A DNA stretch of 64,000 bases from Sphingomonas faeni (GCF_003053745.1 NZ_QAYE01000001.1:620001-684000), one strand, 5' to 3'. Counted from the stretch's first letter, positions 16,897-33,625 are shown. Translations and numbers: made by a program. Notes: a model not told the origin generated them from the sequence alone.

Positions 16897-17991
16897 ATGC
16901 CCAGCAACCAGCCCGTTCGTTTCGATCCGTCCGTCGAAACGATCGCTCCCGACGAGCAGGAGACTCTGCAGGGCATGAAGGAGTCGTTCCAGGAGATCTT
17001 GGAGACGACGTCGCAGGACTATGGCCATGCGGTCCGCTCGGTCCATGCCAAGGCGCATGGCATCGCGCGCGGTACCTTTACGATCGCCGACAATCTGCCG
17101 CCCGAACTCGCACAGGGTATCTTCGCAACGCCCGGCCGCCACGAGGCGATCATCCGGATCTCGACCAACGCCGGCGATATCCTCGACGACAGCATCAGCC
17201 TGCCGCGTGGTCTCGCGCTGAAGATCCTCGATGTCGACGGTGCCCGCCTGCCGGGGTCGGAAGGCGACACGACGCAAGACTTCATCATGGTCAACGGTCC
17301 CGCCTTCTCGGCCTCCGACCCGAAGGCCTTCGCCAAGAACCTGAAGCTGCTCGCGAAGACCACCGACCGCTTCGAAGGTGTGAAAAAGGCGATGTCCGCC
17401 ACCTTCCGCGTCGTCGAGTCCGCGCTCGAAGCAGTCGGCGGCCAGTCGGCGACGCTGACCACGCTCGGCGGTGCCAAGCCCGTCCATCCGCTCGGCGAGA
17501 CCTACTACTCGCAGACGCCGTTCCGCTTCGGCGACTATATCGCGAAGGTTGCGCTGTTTCCGGTATCGCCCGAGCTGACGCGGCTGACCGGCGATCTGGT
17601 CGACATCACCGCGCGCCCGGATGCTCTGCGCGAGGTCGTCCGCGAGGAGATGATCGAGCATTGTGGCAAATGGGAGTTCCGCGTGCAGCTCAACACCGAT
17701 CTCGAGAAGATGCCGATCGAGGACGCCTCGGTGGTCTGGGACGAGGAGCAGAGCCCGTTCGTGACGGTCGGCACGCTCGAAGTGCCGGCGCAGCTGTCGT
17801 GGGAACAGGGCGTTACCGACCATACCGACGACGCGCTGTCGTACAGCATCTGGCACGGCATCACCGCGCATCAGCCACTCGGCGGGGTGAACCGCACGCG
17901 CAGGGACACGTACAAGCAGTCGGCGGACTTCCGCGGCAAGTTCAACGGTTGCCCGATGCACGAGCCTGCCAAGCTGTCCGAACTCGCCTGA
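16897..17991 (+). CDS. Catalase-family heme protein (short, catalase-core type)
   Basis: The product has 364 residues, much shorter than a full monofunctional catalase. The catalase core is recognisable: the distal histidine in VHAKAHGIARG (H54), IFATPGRHEAIIRIST, the distal asparagine region DFIMVNGPAF (N133), and a C-terminal RTRRDTYKQSADFRG that could supply the proximal heme tyrosine (Y339). Short catalase-family proteins include peroxidases and fatty-acid-peroxide enzymes, so H2O2 disproportionation is not assured. GGAG precedes the ATG. The metallophosphoesterase follows after one base. Confidence 0.85.
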   Translation: MPSNQPVRFDPSVETIAPDEQETLQGMKESFQEILETTSQDYGHAVRSVHAKAHGIARGTFTIADNLPPELAQGIFATPGRHEAIIRISTNAGDILDDSISLPRGLALKILDVDGARLPGSEGDTTQDFIMVNGPAFSASDPKAFAKNLKLLAKTTDRFEGVKKAMSATFRVVESALEAVGGQSATLTTLGGAKPVHPLGETYYSQTPFRFGDYIAKVALFPVSPELTRLTGDLVDITARPDALREVVREEMIEHCGKWEFRVQLNTDLEKMPIEDASVVWDEEQSPFVTVGTLEVPAQLSWEQGVTDHTDDALSYSIWHGITAHQPLGGVNRTRRDTYKQSADFRGKFNGCPMHEPAKLSELA

Positions 17992-17992
17992 C

Positions 17993-18778
17993 ATGACGGG
18001 TATGGGGGGTGCCGGATTGAAGCTGTTCCACGTCAGCGACGTGCATTTCGGTGCGGAGGACCCGGCGGCGATCGCTTGGTTCTCCGAACGCGTCGCCGAG
18101 GAGAAGCCGGACGCGGTCATCATGACCGGCGACCTGACGATGCGCGCGACAAAGAACGAGTTTCAGCAGGGTGGCGACTGGCTGCGCTCGCTAGGCGTGC
18201 CGGTGACGCTGGAAGTCGGCAATCACGACATCCCCTATTACTGGGACCCGTTCCGGCGGCTGCTCGCGCCGTACCAGCGCTATGCCGCTGTCGAGCAGAT
18301 GATCGAGAAGCCGCTTCAGCTTCCTGGTGTCACGGTCGTGCCGCTGAAGACGACCGCGCGGGCGCAGTGGCGGTGGAATTGGTCGAAGGGGCGCGTGAGT
18401 TCCGGATCACTCAAGCGTGCGCTGGCGATGATTGCGAACGTGCCGAAGGGTAACCTCATCCTAATTGGCGCGCATCATCCGCTGATCGAGGGGGGGACGA
18501 CCGGGACCGCCAAGACACGCAACGGCGACGAGGCGCTGACGGCATTGGCTGAAGCAGGGGCCCACGCGGTGCTGTCGGGGCACGTCCACGACCCGTTCGA
18601 CGTGCCAGTCGAGCGGGCGGGGCGGATCATCCGGATGATCGGCGCCGGTACGCTGTCGAAGCGCACGCGCGGCAGTCCGCCTGCGTTCAACGAGATCCGG
18701 GTTGAGGGTGGCCGGTTCGAGACGCTGGCGCGAACGCTGTCGGACGAGGCGAAGCATTCGATTACCTCGATGACCTAA
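17993..18778 (+). CDS. Calcineurin-like metallophosphoesterase
   Basis: This 261-residue protein has all the metal-ligand motifs in order: FHVSDVHFG (D-x-H), MTGDLTMR (GD), VGNHDIPYY (GNHD), GAHHPLIE and SGHVHDPF (GHxH). It should be a cytosolic dinuclear-metal phosphodiesterase or phosphatase. The closest group acts on cyclic nucleotides, nucleotides or UDP-sugar-like substrates, and sequence does not separate these. It starts one base after the catalase-family stop and is probably co-transcribed with it. ATG 17993 is used; an in-frame ATG 9 bases later is possible. Confidence 0.85.
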   Translation: MTGMGGAGLKLFHVSDVHFGAEDPAAIAWFSERVAEEKPDAVIMTGDLTMRATKNEFQQGGDWLRSLGVPVTLEVGNHDIPYYWDPFRRLLAPYQRYAAVEQMIEKPLQLPGVTVVPLKTTARAQWRWNWSKGRVSSGSLKRALAMIANVPKGNLILIGAHHPLIEGGTTGTAKTRNGDEALTALAEAGAHAVLSGHVHDPFDVPVERAGRIIRMIGAGTLSKRTRGSPPAFNEIRVEGGRFETLARTLSDEAKHSITSMT

Positions 18779-18807
18779 CGGTCTCAGTCACGCATTCGAT
18801 AGTCCGT

Positions 18808-19602
18808 TTATCTCAAGCCATTTTCGGTTTGATAGATGGTGATATGCATCCATACCCCGATCATGGGTTTGCCATCCTTTTTCGGGGGCAGCACGCGAAA
18901 CTGCCAAGCCGCTTGGCGCATGGCACGGGCCATTCCCGATCCGAGCGGATATTCTCCGTCCGTTCGACAGTTTTCGACATGGTAGTTCGGTGCCGTAAGG
19001 CACGTGACTCTTCCCCAACTGCCGGGCGAGCGGCGTGGCATATAGCCATCCATTTCCGCCTGTGTAGGCGCGCGATACCAATCGACCATCTCGTAGACCG
19101 GAGCACCGTTTGGTCCAGCGCCCGGCCCATACACGGAAGAACTTTTCTTCTTCGGCGGCGGCGGGATCTCTTTTTCTACCTTCGCCAGTTGGTCTTCGGG
19201 ATGTTTCGGCAGCTTCGCTACGTCGGCAGCCTTGAATAACTCATCCCCACCAAGCAATTCGATCGGAAGCGTCAACTTGCCCGACGGCGCTGGACTAGGT
19301 GCTTTCGTCTCCTTCAGGACCAATGGCGGCGTTGGCGTTCTCGATGGATGCCCACGGCTGGCCGGTCTGGCCTTTACGACCGAGGGAGTATGTTGCGCTG
19401 GTGCCGGTATCCCTCGATCAGGCAGCATCTGAAACGTTGTCGCGGTGGGGGACGCCAGTCGCGATGTCGGCAAGGATGGGGCCAGACGCGCGAGCAGCAG
19501 GATAATCAGGATATGCGCGATGACCGTCAGGACCAGCGCGGCGCTGCGCCGTCGGGTCGAACCGCGCGTCTCGATCGACGAAGGATGGTACGCCGACCGC
19601 AT
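18808..19602 (-). CDS. Orphan TonB-like envelope protein, unusually AT-rich for this region
   Basis: The 264-residue product has one N-terminal membrane helix (AALVLTVIAHILIILLLARLA), a proline/lysine-rich spacer, and a C-terminal region with two conserved-looking cysteine segments (RVTCLTAPNYHVENCRTDGEYPLG) and a closing IGVWMHITIYQ. The topology resembles TonB-type periplasmic proteins, but no ExbB/ExbD genes are nearby. Codon choice is less GC-biased than in the neighbours, suggesting later acquisition or weak expression. Function unknown. Confidence 0.6.
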   Translation of the reverse strand: MRSAYHPSSIETRGSTRRRSAALVLTVIAHILIILLLARLAPSLPTSRLASPTATTFQMLPDRGIPAPAQHTPSVVKARPASRGHPSRTPTPPLVLKETKAPSPAPSGKLTLPIELLGGDELFKAADVAKLPKHPEDQLAKVEKEIPPPPKKKSSSVYGPGAGPNGAPVYEMVDWYRAPTQAEMDGYMPRRSPGSWGRVTCLTAPNYHVENCRTDGEYPLGSGMARAMRQAAWQFRVLPPKKDGKPMIGVWMHITIYQTENGLR

Positions 19603-19694
19603 CGGCAGTCCGCCTAGACCTGCGAGCGCGCGACGGCAACGCCCGGCGTCGATGATCTTTTTGTCACCATGATCCCTGAAAACTGTCGACGAAG

Positions 19695-20978
19695 TCAGCC
19701 GCGCTCATCGACGAGCGCCGCGATCGCGTCCGCGGCAGCCTCTGCGCCGTTCTCCAGCGCAACCTGCGCGCCGACCTGCGCGGCCGTCTCGCGCATCCGG
19801 TCGGTCAGGATGGCGGTGATCGCGGCACCAGCACGCGCTATCGTGAAGTGTTTCGACGACAGCGTCTTGCCGACGCCGATCGATTGGATGCGGTGCCCGT
19901 TGTCGTATTGATCGCCCATATGCGAGACGACGAGTTGCGGCTTGCCTGCCCGTAGCGCCTGGCCGGTGGAGCCAGCTCCGCCGTGATGGACGATCGCGCA
20001 GGCTAGCGGGAAAAGCAGCGAGTGCGGCGCATAGCGGCAGACATGGACGTGTTCGCTCGCTGCTGCCTGATCATCGCTGCCGGTCAGCAGTATTGCGCGC
20101 AGGCCAAGTGCTCGCGCGGTCGCCGCTGCTGTGGCGTAGAAGTCGCCTGGCGCAAAAATGGCGAAGGATCCTAGCGTGAAGACCAGCGGCGGCGGACCGG
20201 CGGCGAGGAACGACTCGAGGGCGGGATCGAGCCTTTCGGGCGCGCCGGTATCGCTGTCGAATATCGCAAAGCCGGTGACGCGCGCGATGTCGGGGAGGTC
20301 AGGCTGGCGCGGCGCGATGGCCGACGAATAGCAGCACAAGGTCAGGTCTGCGCTCGCGGGCGTCTCGAGCAGCAACGCCTGGCGTGACGGCGGCAGGCCG
20401 CGTGTCTTGCGAACCGCATCGACGGGGCGTCCATACCGATGTCGCAGCACGCCGCGCATGACTCGGTACACCGACCGGTTCCAGGCGCGACCGATCGGTC
20501 CGGTCGGTGCGTGGGCCATCATCGCGAAGTCGGGCGTGCGGGGGGGCGCATAGGCGGAGAAGGTCGCCATCGGCTGGAGCAGGACGTTGACCAGCGGCAC
20601 GCTGCGCGTCTCCGCGACTATCGGCGCGGCGAACACGAACAGCGAGGCGACCAGTACGACCGCGCCCTCCATCGCGTTGTCCAGCGCCGTCGTGCTATTG
20701 GCTAGCCACGGCATCAGGATCCGGTTCATCAGATAGGTCTGATCCGACATGATCCGCTTTGCGACCTGGTCGGGCGGCATGCCCAACGTCTCGGTCAGCG
20801 CATCGAAGCCGCCGACGATCGCGATGCCGGTGAGGCCTGCGGCTTCGACCTTGACGACGTGATCGGCAGGGACCGCCAGCACGACCGCGAACCCTCTGGC
20901 CTTCAGCGCGAGGCCGATCGCGATGAAGGGATGCAGGTCGCCGAGCGAGCCGATCGTGGCGAGAACGATCTTTCGCAT
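19695..20978 (-). CDS. UGT/MGT-type glycosyltransferase (GT1-like)
   Basis: This 427-residue GT-B enzyme starts with the acceptor-domain motif IVLATIGSLGDLHPFIAIGLALKARG. It carries the donor-site signature VHHGGAGSTGQALRAGKPQLVVSHMGDQYDNGHR near its C-terminus. The family transfers sugars from nucleotide donors to lipids, sterols, carotenoids or small metabolites. The ATG at 20978 (MRKIVLATIG) is chosen because it leads straight into the first beta strand. No acceptor biosynthesis genes are adjacent. Confidence 0.83.
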   Translation of the reverse strand: MRKIVLATIGSLGDLHPFIAIGLALKARGFAVVLAVPADHVVKVEAAGLTGIAIVGGFDALTETLGMPPDQVAKRIMSDQTYLMNRILMPWLANSTTALDNAMEGAVVLVASLFVFAAPIVAETRSVPLVNVLLQPMATFSAYAPPRTPDFAMMAHAPTGPIGRAWNRSVYRVMRGVLRHRYGRPVDAVRKTRGLPPSRQALLLETPASADLTLCCYSSAIAPRQPDLPDIARVTGFAIFDSDTGAPERLDPALESFLAAGPPPLVFTLGSFAIFAPGDFYATAAATARALGLRAILLTGSDDQAAASEHVHVCRYAPHSLLFPLACAIVHHGGAGSTGQALRAGKPQLVVSHMGDQYDNGHRIQSIGVGKTLSSKHFTIARAGAAITAILTDRMRETAAQVGAQVALENGAEAAADAIAALVDERG

Positions 20979-21159
20979 CGGCTCTGTGTTGTCCTTCCCG
21001 GCCGCTAATTTCGACAGCACCCGCCGCAGCCGTACAGCGGGAATGCGACTCCTTTGTTGCGGCGAAATTACCGGCGCCGTGGTGCACAGTTGCATGCATG
21101 CGCTGGAGGCCAAGACCAACCGTCAGTCCAAACCGCCAGACCAGCTTTCCCCCTTCTTG

Positions 21160-21240
21160 CCGGACTGGTTCCAGCATCCACGGTGCGGCAAAATCCGAAC
21201 GTTTTGGTTCGCGGAACCGTGCACCCCGGAACCAGTCCGG
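21160..21240. repeat. Palindromic repeat, family G
   Basis: The arms CCGGACTGGTTCC (21160-21172) and GGAACCAGTCCGG (21228-21240) are exact complements. Inner partial complementarity (TCCGAAC with GTTCGCGGA) would extend the fold. Only one copy was found in the window. Confidence 0.8.
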
Positions 21241-21333
21241 GGTGACGACATGAGTTCAGTACGGCGCGCACCAACACTGGCTTGAAAACGTTGAACGTCG
21301 ATCGGCCCCAATACGCGCTCCCGCTCCAAAACG

Positions 21334-21372
21334 AAAAAGGCCGCCGCCCGGTGTCCCGGACGGCGGCCTTTT
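21334..21372. terminator. Bidirectional rho-independent terminator after rpoC
   Basis: The stem GGCCGCCG (21339-21346) pairs with CGGCGGCC (21361-21368). Read on the minus strand it is followed by five T; on the plus strand by TTTTC. It lies about 35 bases beyond the rpoC stop and should end the rpoBC transcript. Confidence 0.9.
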
Positions 21373-21407
21373 CTTCAGTCAGCGCGGAAGGCGTCTGACG
21401 AAACCGA

Positions 21408-25694
<4,287 letters not shown>

Positions 25695-25707
25695 TTTATT
25701 CTCCATT

Positions 25708-25815
25708 CCCCTCCCGCATGGCGGGAGGGGCTAGGGGAGGGGATGTCGTAGCCTCTCGGGGTGGCGCCTGCGGGGACAGGCCCTCCCCCGACCCCTCCCG
25801 CAAGCGGGAGGGGAG
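25708..25815. repeat. Palindromic repeat, family C, between rpoB and rpoC
   Basis: A hairpin arm (25708-25730, CCCCTCCCGC with GCGGGAGGGG) continues into CTAGGGGAGGGG. A complementary arm (25781-25815) has CCCTCCCCCGACCCCTCCCGC and GCGGGAGGGG. Related elements lie at 54077-54187 and 59802-59916, and a variant lies inside murD. Confidence 0.9.
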
Positions 25816-25825
25816 GAGTTGAGGC

Positions 25826-29980
<4,155 letters not shown>

Positions 29981-30093
29981 AGGTTTTGTTTCGCCCTATA
30001 AAAACTGACGGATCAGTCGTAATTTCGTGCTTGGGAACCCCCAAGCGGGACGCACGTTCACGCAAAAAGGCCGCGCGCATCAGGTGCGGCGGC
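29981..30093 (-). promoter_or_regulatory. Structured rpoBC leader with terminator-like hairpin and leader ORF (30080-30148)
   Basis: On the minus strand a 22-codon ORF runs from ATG 30148 to TGA 30080. Its stop lies in the loop of a hairpin (arms 30086-30093 and 30070-30078, one bulge) followed by five T (30068-30064). Downstream is a 7-bp hairpin GCTTGGG/CCCAAGC, and a 5-bp hairpin ACTGA-TCCG-TCAGT (30017-30004) followed by a T run just before rpoB. This is the layout of an attenuator or a premature terminator; no function is proven. Confidence 0.5.
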
Positions 30094-30178
30094 TCTCAGC
30101 GTATGAAACCTCGGTATCCAATACGATCGACACGCTGCGCGACGGCATGTCATTTCCCGGATGCTGTGGTGAGATGCG

Positions 30179-30207
30179 GATATAGGCGCGCCGCGGCGTC
30201 ATGTCAA
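30179..30207 (-). promoter_or_regulatory. Sigma-70 promoter for rpoBC
   Basis: On the minus strand TTGACA (30207-30202) is separated by exactly 17 bases from TATATC (30184-30179). Transcription would begin near 30171, giving a leader of about 190 bases before rpoB. Confidence 0.8.
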
Positions 30208-30359
30208 AGGGGCCGGCGTCAAACGGTCGTTTCGACACGGTCGCACTGCCGGAAATACTATAGCTACTAGACGCCAACCGACGCTATCTGCATCCCAGAC
30301 ACGATCTTAAGCGTATTTCCAGTATCACCGGGTGGCCCTCGCAAGGAGTAGGCGGCGTC

Positions 30360-30842
30360 ATGAACGACAGGATCGCAGCACGGACAGTATCCGACCAGGA
30401 CCGTGCGAACTGGACACGGCTGATCGACGATCACGAGAAGATCGCCGGGCAGTGCGCCGACCTCGTCCTGCTCGCGAGGCAGCCGAGCACCCAGAGCGCG
30501 CTCGCCTCGCGCAAGCTGATCGAACTTGCCGTCACAGTTGCCGACCACCTCGGCGTTGAGGACGAGGTCATCGATCGCACCGTCGTGGCGATGGAGGCGC
30601 ATTGTTCGGCCGATGCGATCGCGATGATGGAAGAGGACCTCGACATCCTCCGCTCGGACTGGAAGGCGTTCATCGGCCGCTGGCTGCCGACGATCTCGCC
30701 GAAGGACTGGGCCGCGTTCGGCGTGCAGACGGAGTCGATGCTCGATCGCTTGTCGCATCAGGTGAAGCTGGAGACCGAGTTGCTGTACGATCATGCGCTG
30801 CGTGATGGCGTCGTGCGCCCGGGTGGGCTGGTGCTGCACTGA
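30360..30842 (+). CDS. Hemerythrin-like four-helix protein
   Basis: The 160-residue all-helical product has the sparse motif of hemerythrin-like domains: WTRLIDDHEKIAG, then LIELAVTVADHLGVEDEVIDRTV, and later LDRLSHQVKLETELLYDH. These histidine and glutamate positions could carry a di-iron site for O2, NO or oxidative-stress sensing. The classical ligand set is not fully assignable by eye. AGGAG lies about 13 bases upstream of the ATG. The gene is divergent from rpoB. Confidence 0.7.
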   Translation: MNDRIAARTVSDQDRANWTRLIDDHEKIAGQCADLVLLARQPSTQSALASRKLIELAVTVADHLGVEDEVIDRTVVAMEAHCSADAIAMMEEDLDILRSDWKAFIGRWLPTISPKDWAAFGVQTESMLDRLSHQVKLETELLYDHALRDGVVRPGGLVLH

Positions 30843-30865
30843 TTGGTGGCGATGAATTGAATCGA

Positions 30866-30986
30866 TCCTCCCCCGCCAGGGGGAGGTGGCTGGCACTCGC
30901 CAGACGGAGGGGGAGGTAAGAGCAACGATTGTTGCGTGTTCCTCCCCCTCCGTCACCTTCGGTGCCACCTCCCCCTGGCGGGGGAG
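30866..30986. repeat. Palindromic repeat, family B, copy 2
   Basis: The arms at 30866-30889 and 30965-30986 match family B, including the inner GACGGAGGGGGAGG pair. It fills the gap between the hemerythrin-like gene and the convergent peptidase gene, where it could act as a transcript end. Confidence 0.92.
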
Positions 30987-30999
30987 TATCGGAAGAGCG

Positions 31000-31746
31000 T
31001 TACCGTCGCTTCTTCTTCGACGGCACGACCACCACCGGCGCCACCGGTAACGGCGGCTGAACCGTAACCTTCACCACCAGCGGCAACACCCCCGGGTCCG
31101 CCGGATACTCCCGCCGAGCCCGTGCAAACACGAACCGCGCCTTCGCCGCCCCAGGCGTACTCTCGCTCGCCCCGACCCAGCGCCAATGCCACGGCTCCCA
31201 CTTCACGTTCTGCTTGTTGCCGCCGGGAAAGCTCTGCTCGAACCCGAACCGCGGCGCGTTCAGCCGCAGCCAGCGCGCGGCAGGCGTAGCGGCCATGCAC
31301 GCCTCCGCATCTGGACACCCGTTCGCAGGACGCACCGCGAAGTCGAGCGCATAGCCGGTCGAATGCTCGCTATACCCGGGCGGCGCGACCGAGATCGCGC
31401 GGTCGGCCGGACTACTCGTCTCGCCGCGACAGAAGACGCTGCGTTGGCGCGCGATAGACCGCTGGCACGACAGCGCACGAAGCTGGCCCATTACCGAGGG
31501 ATCGCCCTGCGCCGCCGCGAACAGCCGCAGGAGGTCGGGCAATATGTCGGCGCGTACCACGCAAGGATTGCCCACCGAATACGCCGACGGCAGCGTCACC
31601 AGCTCTGTCTCGGGCGCATCGCCATACGGCAAATGCCCGAACGCACGACCGTCCGGTGCGATCGCCGCGCTCTGCCCCTCGCACAATTGTGCTTCCGCGA
31701 TCGTGGGGGCGAACAGGAGCGCGAGGGCCATCGTGCGGTGCAACAT
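31000..31746 (-). CDS. VanY-like D-alanyl-D-alanine carboxypeptidase (peptidase M15)
   Basis: The 248-residue exported protein has a signal peptide (MLHRTMALALLFAPTIAEA, cleaved before QLC). The M15 zinc site is visible: GYSEHSTGYALDFAV supplies the first histidine and aspartate, and KWEPWHWRWVG the second histidine. It would trim D-Ala from peptidoglycan stem peptides in the periplasm. ATG 31744-31746 is chosen as the start that begins the signal peptide. The C-terminal tail is basic (PSKKKRR). Confidence 0.83.
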   Translation of the reverse strand: MLHRTMALALLFAPTIAEAQLCEGQSAAIAPDGRAFGHLPYGDAPETELVTLPSAYSVGNPCVVRADILPDLLRLFAAAQGDPSVMGQLRALSCQRSIARQRSVFCRGETSSPADRAISVAPPGYSEHSTGYALDFAVRPANGCPDAEACMAATPAARWLRLNAPRFGFEQSFPGGNKQNVKWEPWHWRWVGASESTPGAAKARFVFARARREYPADPGVLPLVVKVTVQPPLPVAPVVVVPSKKKRR

Positions 31747-31794
31747 CGACGCGGGCTCTGGCACGCAGGCGCTAATGATGGCAAGGGCGACGCC

Positions 31795-32511
31795 ATGCAT
31801 GGTGAACGCGTACTCTTCCTCGACGGCGAGGCCCTGGTGATCGACAAGCCCGCAGGGCTGCCGGTCGATCCGCCCCGTGATGGCTCGCTGAGCCTCGAAA
31901 ATCATCTCGAAAGCCTAAAGTTCGGCTTCCAGCGCTGGCCTAAGGCGGTGCACCGGCTCGACCGCGACACGAGCGGCTGCCTGCTTTTGTCGCGTAACCC
32001 CAAGGCGCATGCCCGGTTGCAGCAGGCGTTCGAGCAGGGCCTCGTCTCGAAGCGCTACGTCGCGCTGCTCGATGGCGTGGTCGACGGCACGTCCGGCCTG
32101 ATCGAGATGGCGCTCGGCAAGGTCAGCACTGCCGAGACCGGCTGGCGGATGGTCGAGGACGCCGACGGCAAGAAGTCGCGCACTAAATGGCGTGTGCTGG
32201 AGATCAAGGATGGTCGCTCGCTGGTCGAGTTCCTGCCCGAGACCGGCCGCACGCACCAGATTCGCGTGCATGCTGCGAGCGGCCTCGGTGCGCCGGTGGT
32301 CGGCGACGGCGTGTACGGCAAGGCGGACGGCCTCGGCATGATGCTCCATGCACAGCGCCTGATCGTGCCGCGTCCGGGCAAGCCCGACGTGCTCGCCGAA
32401 GCGCCGTTGCCCGAGCGCTTCGCCAAGGCTGGTTTCGCTGACGAGGCGACTCCGGTTGCCAATGCCGCACCGGTTGCCGAAGTTACGACGCCCGACTCTA
32501 CTGACGACTGA
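31795..32511 (+). CDS. RluA-family RNA pseudouridine synthase
   Basis: This 238-residue single-domain enzyme carries the RluA signature HRLDRDTSGCLLLSR with catalytic aspartate D56, and the closing motif PETGRTHQIRVHAA. There is no S4 RNA-binding domain, as in RluA and TruC types. It isomerises uridine in rRNA or tRNA; the exact position modified cannot be read from sequence. It is divergent from the M15 peptidase gene, and arfB follows 21 bases downstream, a plausible two-gene operon for translation. Confidence 0.88.
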   Translation: MHGERVLFLDGEALVIDKPAGLPVDPPRDGSLSLENHLESLKFGFQRWPKAVHRLDRDTSGCLLLSRNPKAHARLQQAFEQGLVSKRYVALLDGVVDGTSGLIEMALGKVSTAETGWRMVEDADGKKSRTKWRVLEIKDGRSLVEFLPETGRTHQIRVHAASGLGAPVVGDGVYGKADGLGMMLHAQRLIVPRPGKPDVLAEAPLPERFAKAGFADEATPVANAAPVAEVTTPDSTDD

Positions 32512-32532
32512 GCGGGCTGAGGGCAGGGGCTG

Positions 32533-32958
32533 ATGGTCGCGATCCCGATCACCCGATCGATCTCGATCGACGACAGTGAACTGATCGAGAGCACCACGCG
32601 CTCGGGCGGCCCCGGCGGTCAGCACGTCAACACCACCGACAGCGCGGTGATCATGCGCTTCGACGTCGGCCTCTCGCCCGGCCTTCCGTTGGCGGTGAAG
32701 AACCGCATCGCAGTGCTGGCCGGATCGCGCCTCACGCGCGACGGCGTCCTGGTACTGCGCAGCGAGGGCTCGCGGTCACAACTGCTCAACCGCCAGGAAG
32801 TCCGCGAACGCCTCGTAGCGCTGATCAAGGAAGCGACGATCGTCCCCAAGGCACGCCGCGCGACCAAGCCGTCCAAGGCGGCGAAGGCGCGGCGGGTCGA
32901 CACGAAGAAGGTGCGAAGCGGCGTGAAGGCGGGGCGGGGGAAAGTCCGCGACGACTGA
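32533..32958 (+). CDS. arfB: Alternative ribosome-rescue factor ArfB (YaeJ)
   Basis: This 141-residue peptidyl-tRNA hydrolase for stalled ribosomes carries the release-factor motif STTRSGGPGGQHVNTTDSAV with GGQ at 28-30. It lacks stop-codon recognition domains. The C-terminal tail is lysine/arginine-rich (SKAAKARRVDTKKVRSGVK), as needed to enter an empty mRNA channel. It shares an apparent operon with the pseudouridine synthase. Confidence 0.93.
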   Translation: MVAIPITRSISIDDSELIESTTRSGGPGGQHVNTTDSAVIMRFDVGLSPGLPLAVKNRIAVLAGSRLTRDGVLVLRSEGSRSQLLNRQEVRERLVALIKEATIVPKARRATKPSKAAKARRVDTKKVRSGVKAGRGKVRDD

Positions 32959-32996
32959 GTAACGGCGCTCTGCCGCTCTCACCGGCCTATCAAAGC

Positions 32997-33082
32997 CCGT
33001 CACCCCAGCGAAAGCTGGGGTATCCTTGAGGAAGGGACAGCGGCCGCCAACATGGAGACCCCAGCTTTCGCCGGGATGACGG
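32997..33082. repeat. Palindromic repeat, family E
   Basis: The arms at 32997-33021 (CCGTCACCCCAGCGAAAGCT core) and 33058-33082 (AGCTTTCGCCGGGATGACGG) are complementary with a few mismatches. Single copy in the window. Confidence 0.82.
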
Positions 33083-33130
33083 ATTTTGGAGCGTGCTAGT
33101 TCCATCAAGATGCCGACCAAGGAAGACACC

Positions 33131-33625
33131 ATGTACCAGTTCGATATCTCCGCCGGCACCAAGGCCGATCTCTACCGCGACCTGCTCGCCGCACTCGACG
33201 CGCTGACCGCGGACGAGACCGATCCGATCGCCAACATGGCCAACGCCGCCGCACTCGTGTGGGAATATCTCCCCGACCTTAACTGGGCGGGGTTCTACCG
33301 TCTCGTACCCGATGCGCAGGGGGGCGAACTCGTGCTCGGCCCCTTCCAGGGCAAGGTCGCGTGCATCCGCATCCCGGTCGGCAAGGGCGTCTGCGGGGCC
33401 GCCGCCGCGACGCTGAAGACGCAACTGGTCGAGGACGTCCATGCCTACCCCGGCCACATCGCCTGCGATGCCGCCAGCCGCTCCGAACTGGTGGTGCCGG
33501 TGACGAAGGACGGCACACTGATCGCAGTGCTCGACCTCGACAGCCCCGAACCCGCGCGGTTCGATGCCGAGGACGCGGCAGGGTGCGAGGCGCTGGCGGC
33601 ATTGCTCGCCGATCGGCTGATCTAA
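33131..33625 (+). CDS. msrC: Free methionine-(R)-sulfoxide reductase (GAF-type)
   Basis: This 164-residue single-GAF-domain enzyme reduces free Met-R-sulfoxide. The three reactive cysteines keep the spacing of the E. coli enzyme: C78 (KVACIRIP), C88 (GKGVCGAA) and C112 (HIACDAASRSELVVPV). The substrate-pocket motifs NWAGFYRL and LDLDSPEPARFD are also present. I chose the ATG at 33131 because AAGGA lies just upstream at 33119-33123; an ATG at 33110 is in frame. Confidence 0.9.
   Translation: MYQFDISAGTKADLYRDLLAALDALTADETDPIANMANAAALVWEYLPDLNWAGFYRLVPDAQGGELVLGPFQGKVACIRIPVGKGVCGAAAATLKTQLVEDVHAYPGHIACDAASRSELVVPVTKDGTLIAVLDLDSPEPARFDAEDAAGCEALAALLADRLI

Larger units (their letters stand above)
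20979..21407. other. 429-base gap between glycosyltransferase and rpoC
   Basis: No convincing gene is present. The gap holds a palindromic repeat (21160-21240) and the bidirectional terminator behind rpoC (21334-21372). Confidence 0.7.

Noticed and set aside
20979..21290. Short open frames in the gap between the glycosyltransferase and rpoC
   Set aside because: They run through a palindromic repeat and lack Shine-Dalgarno sites or recognisable composition.
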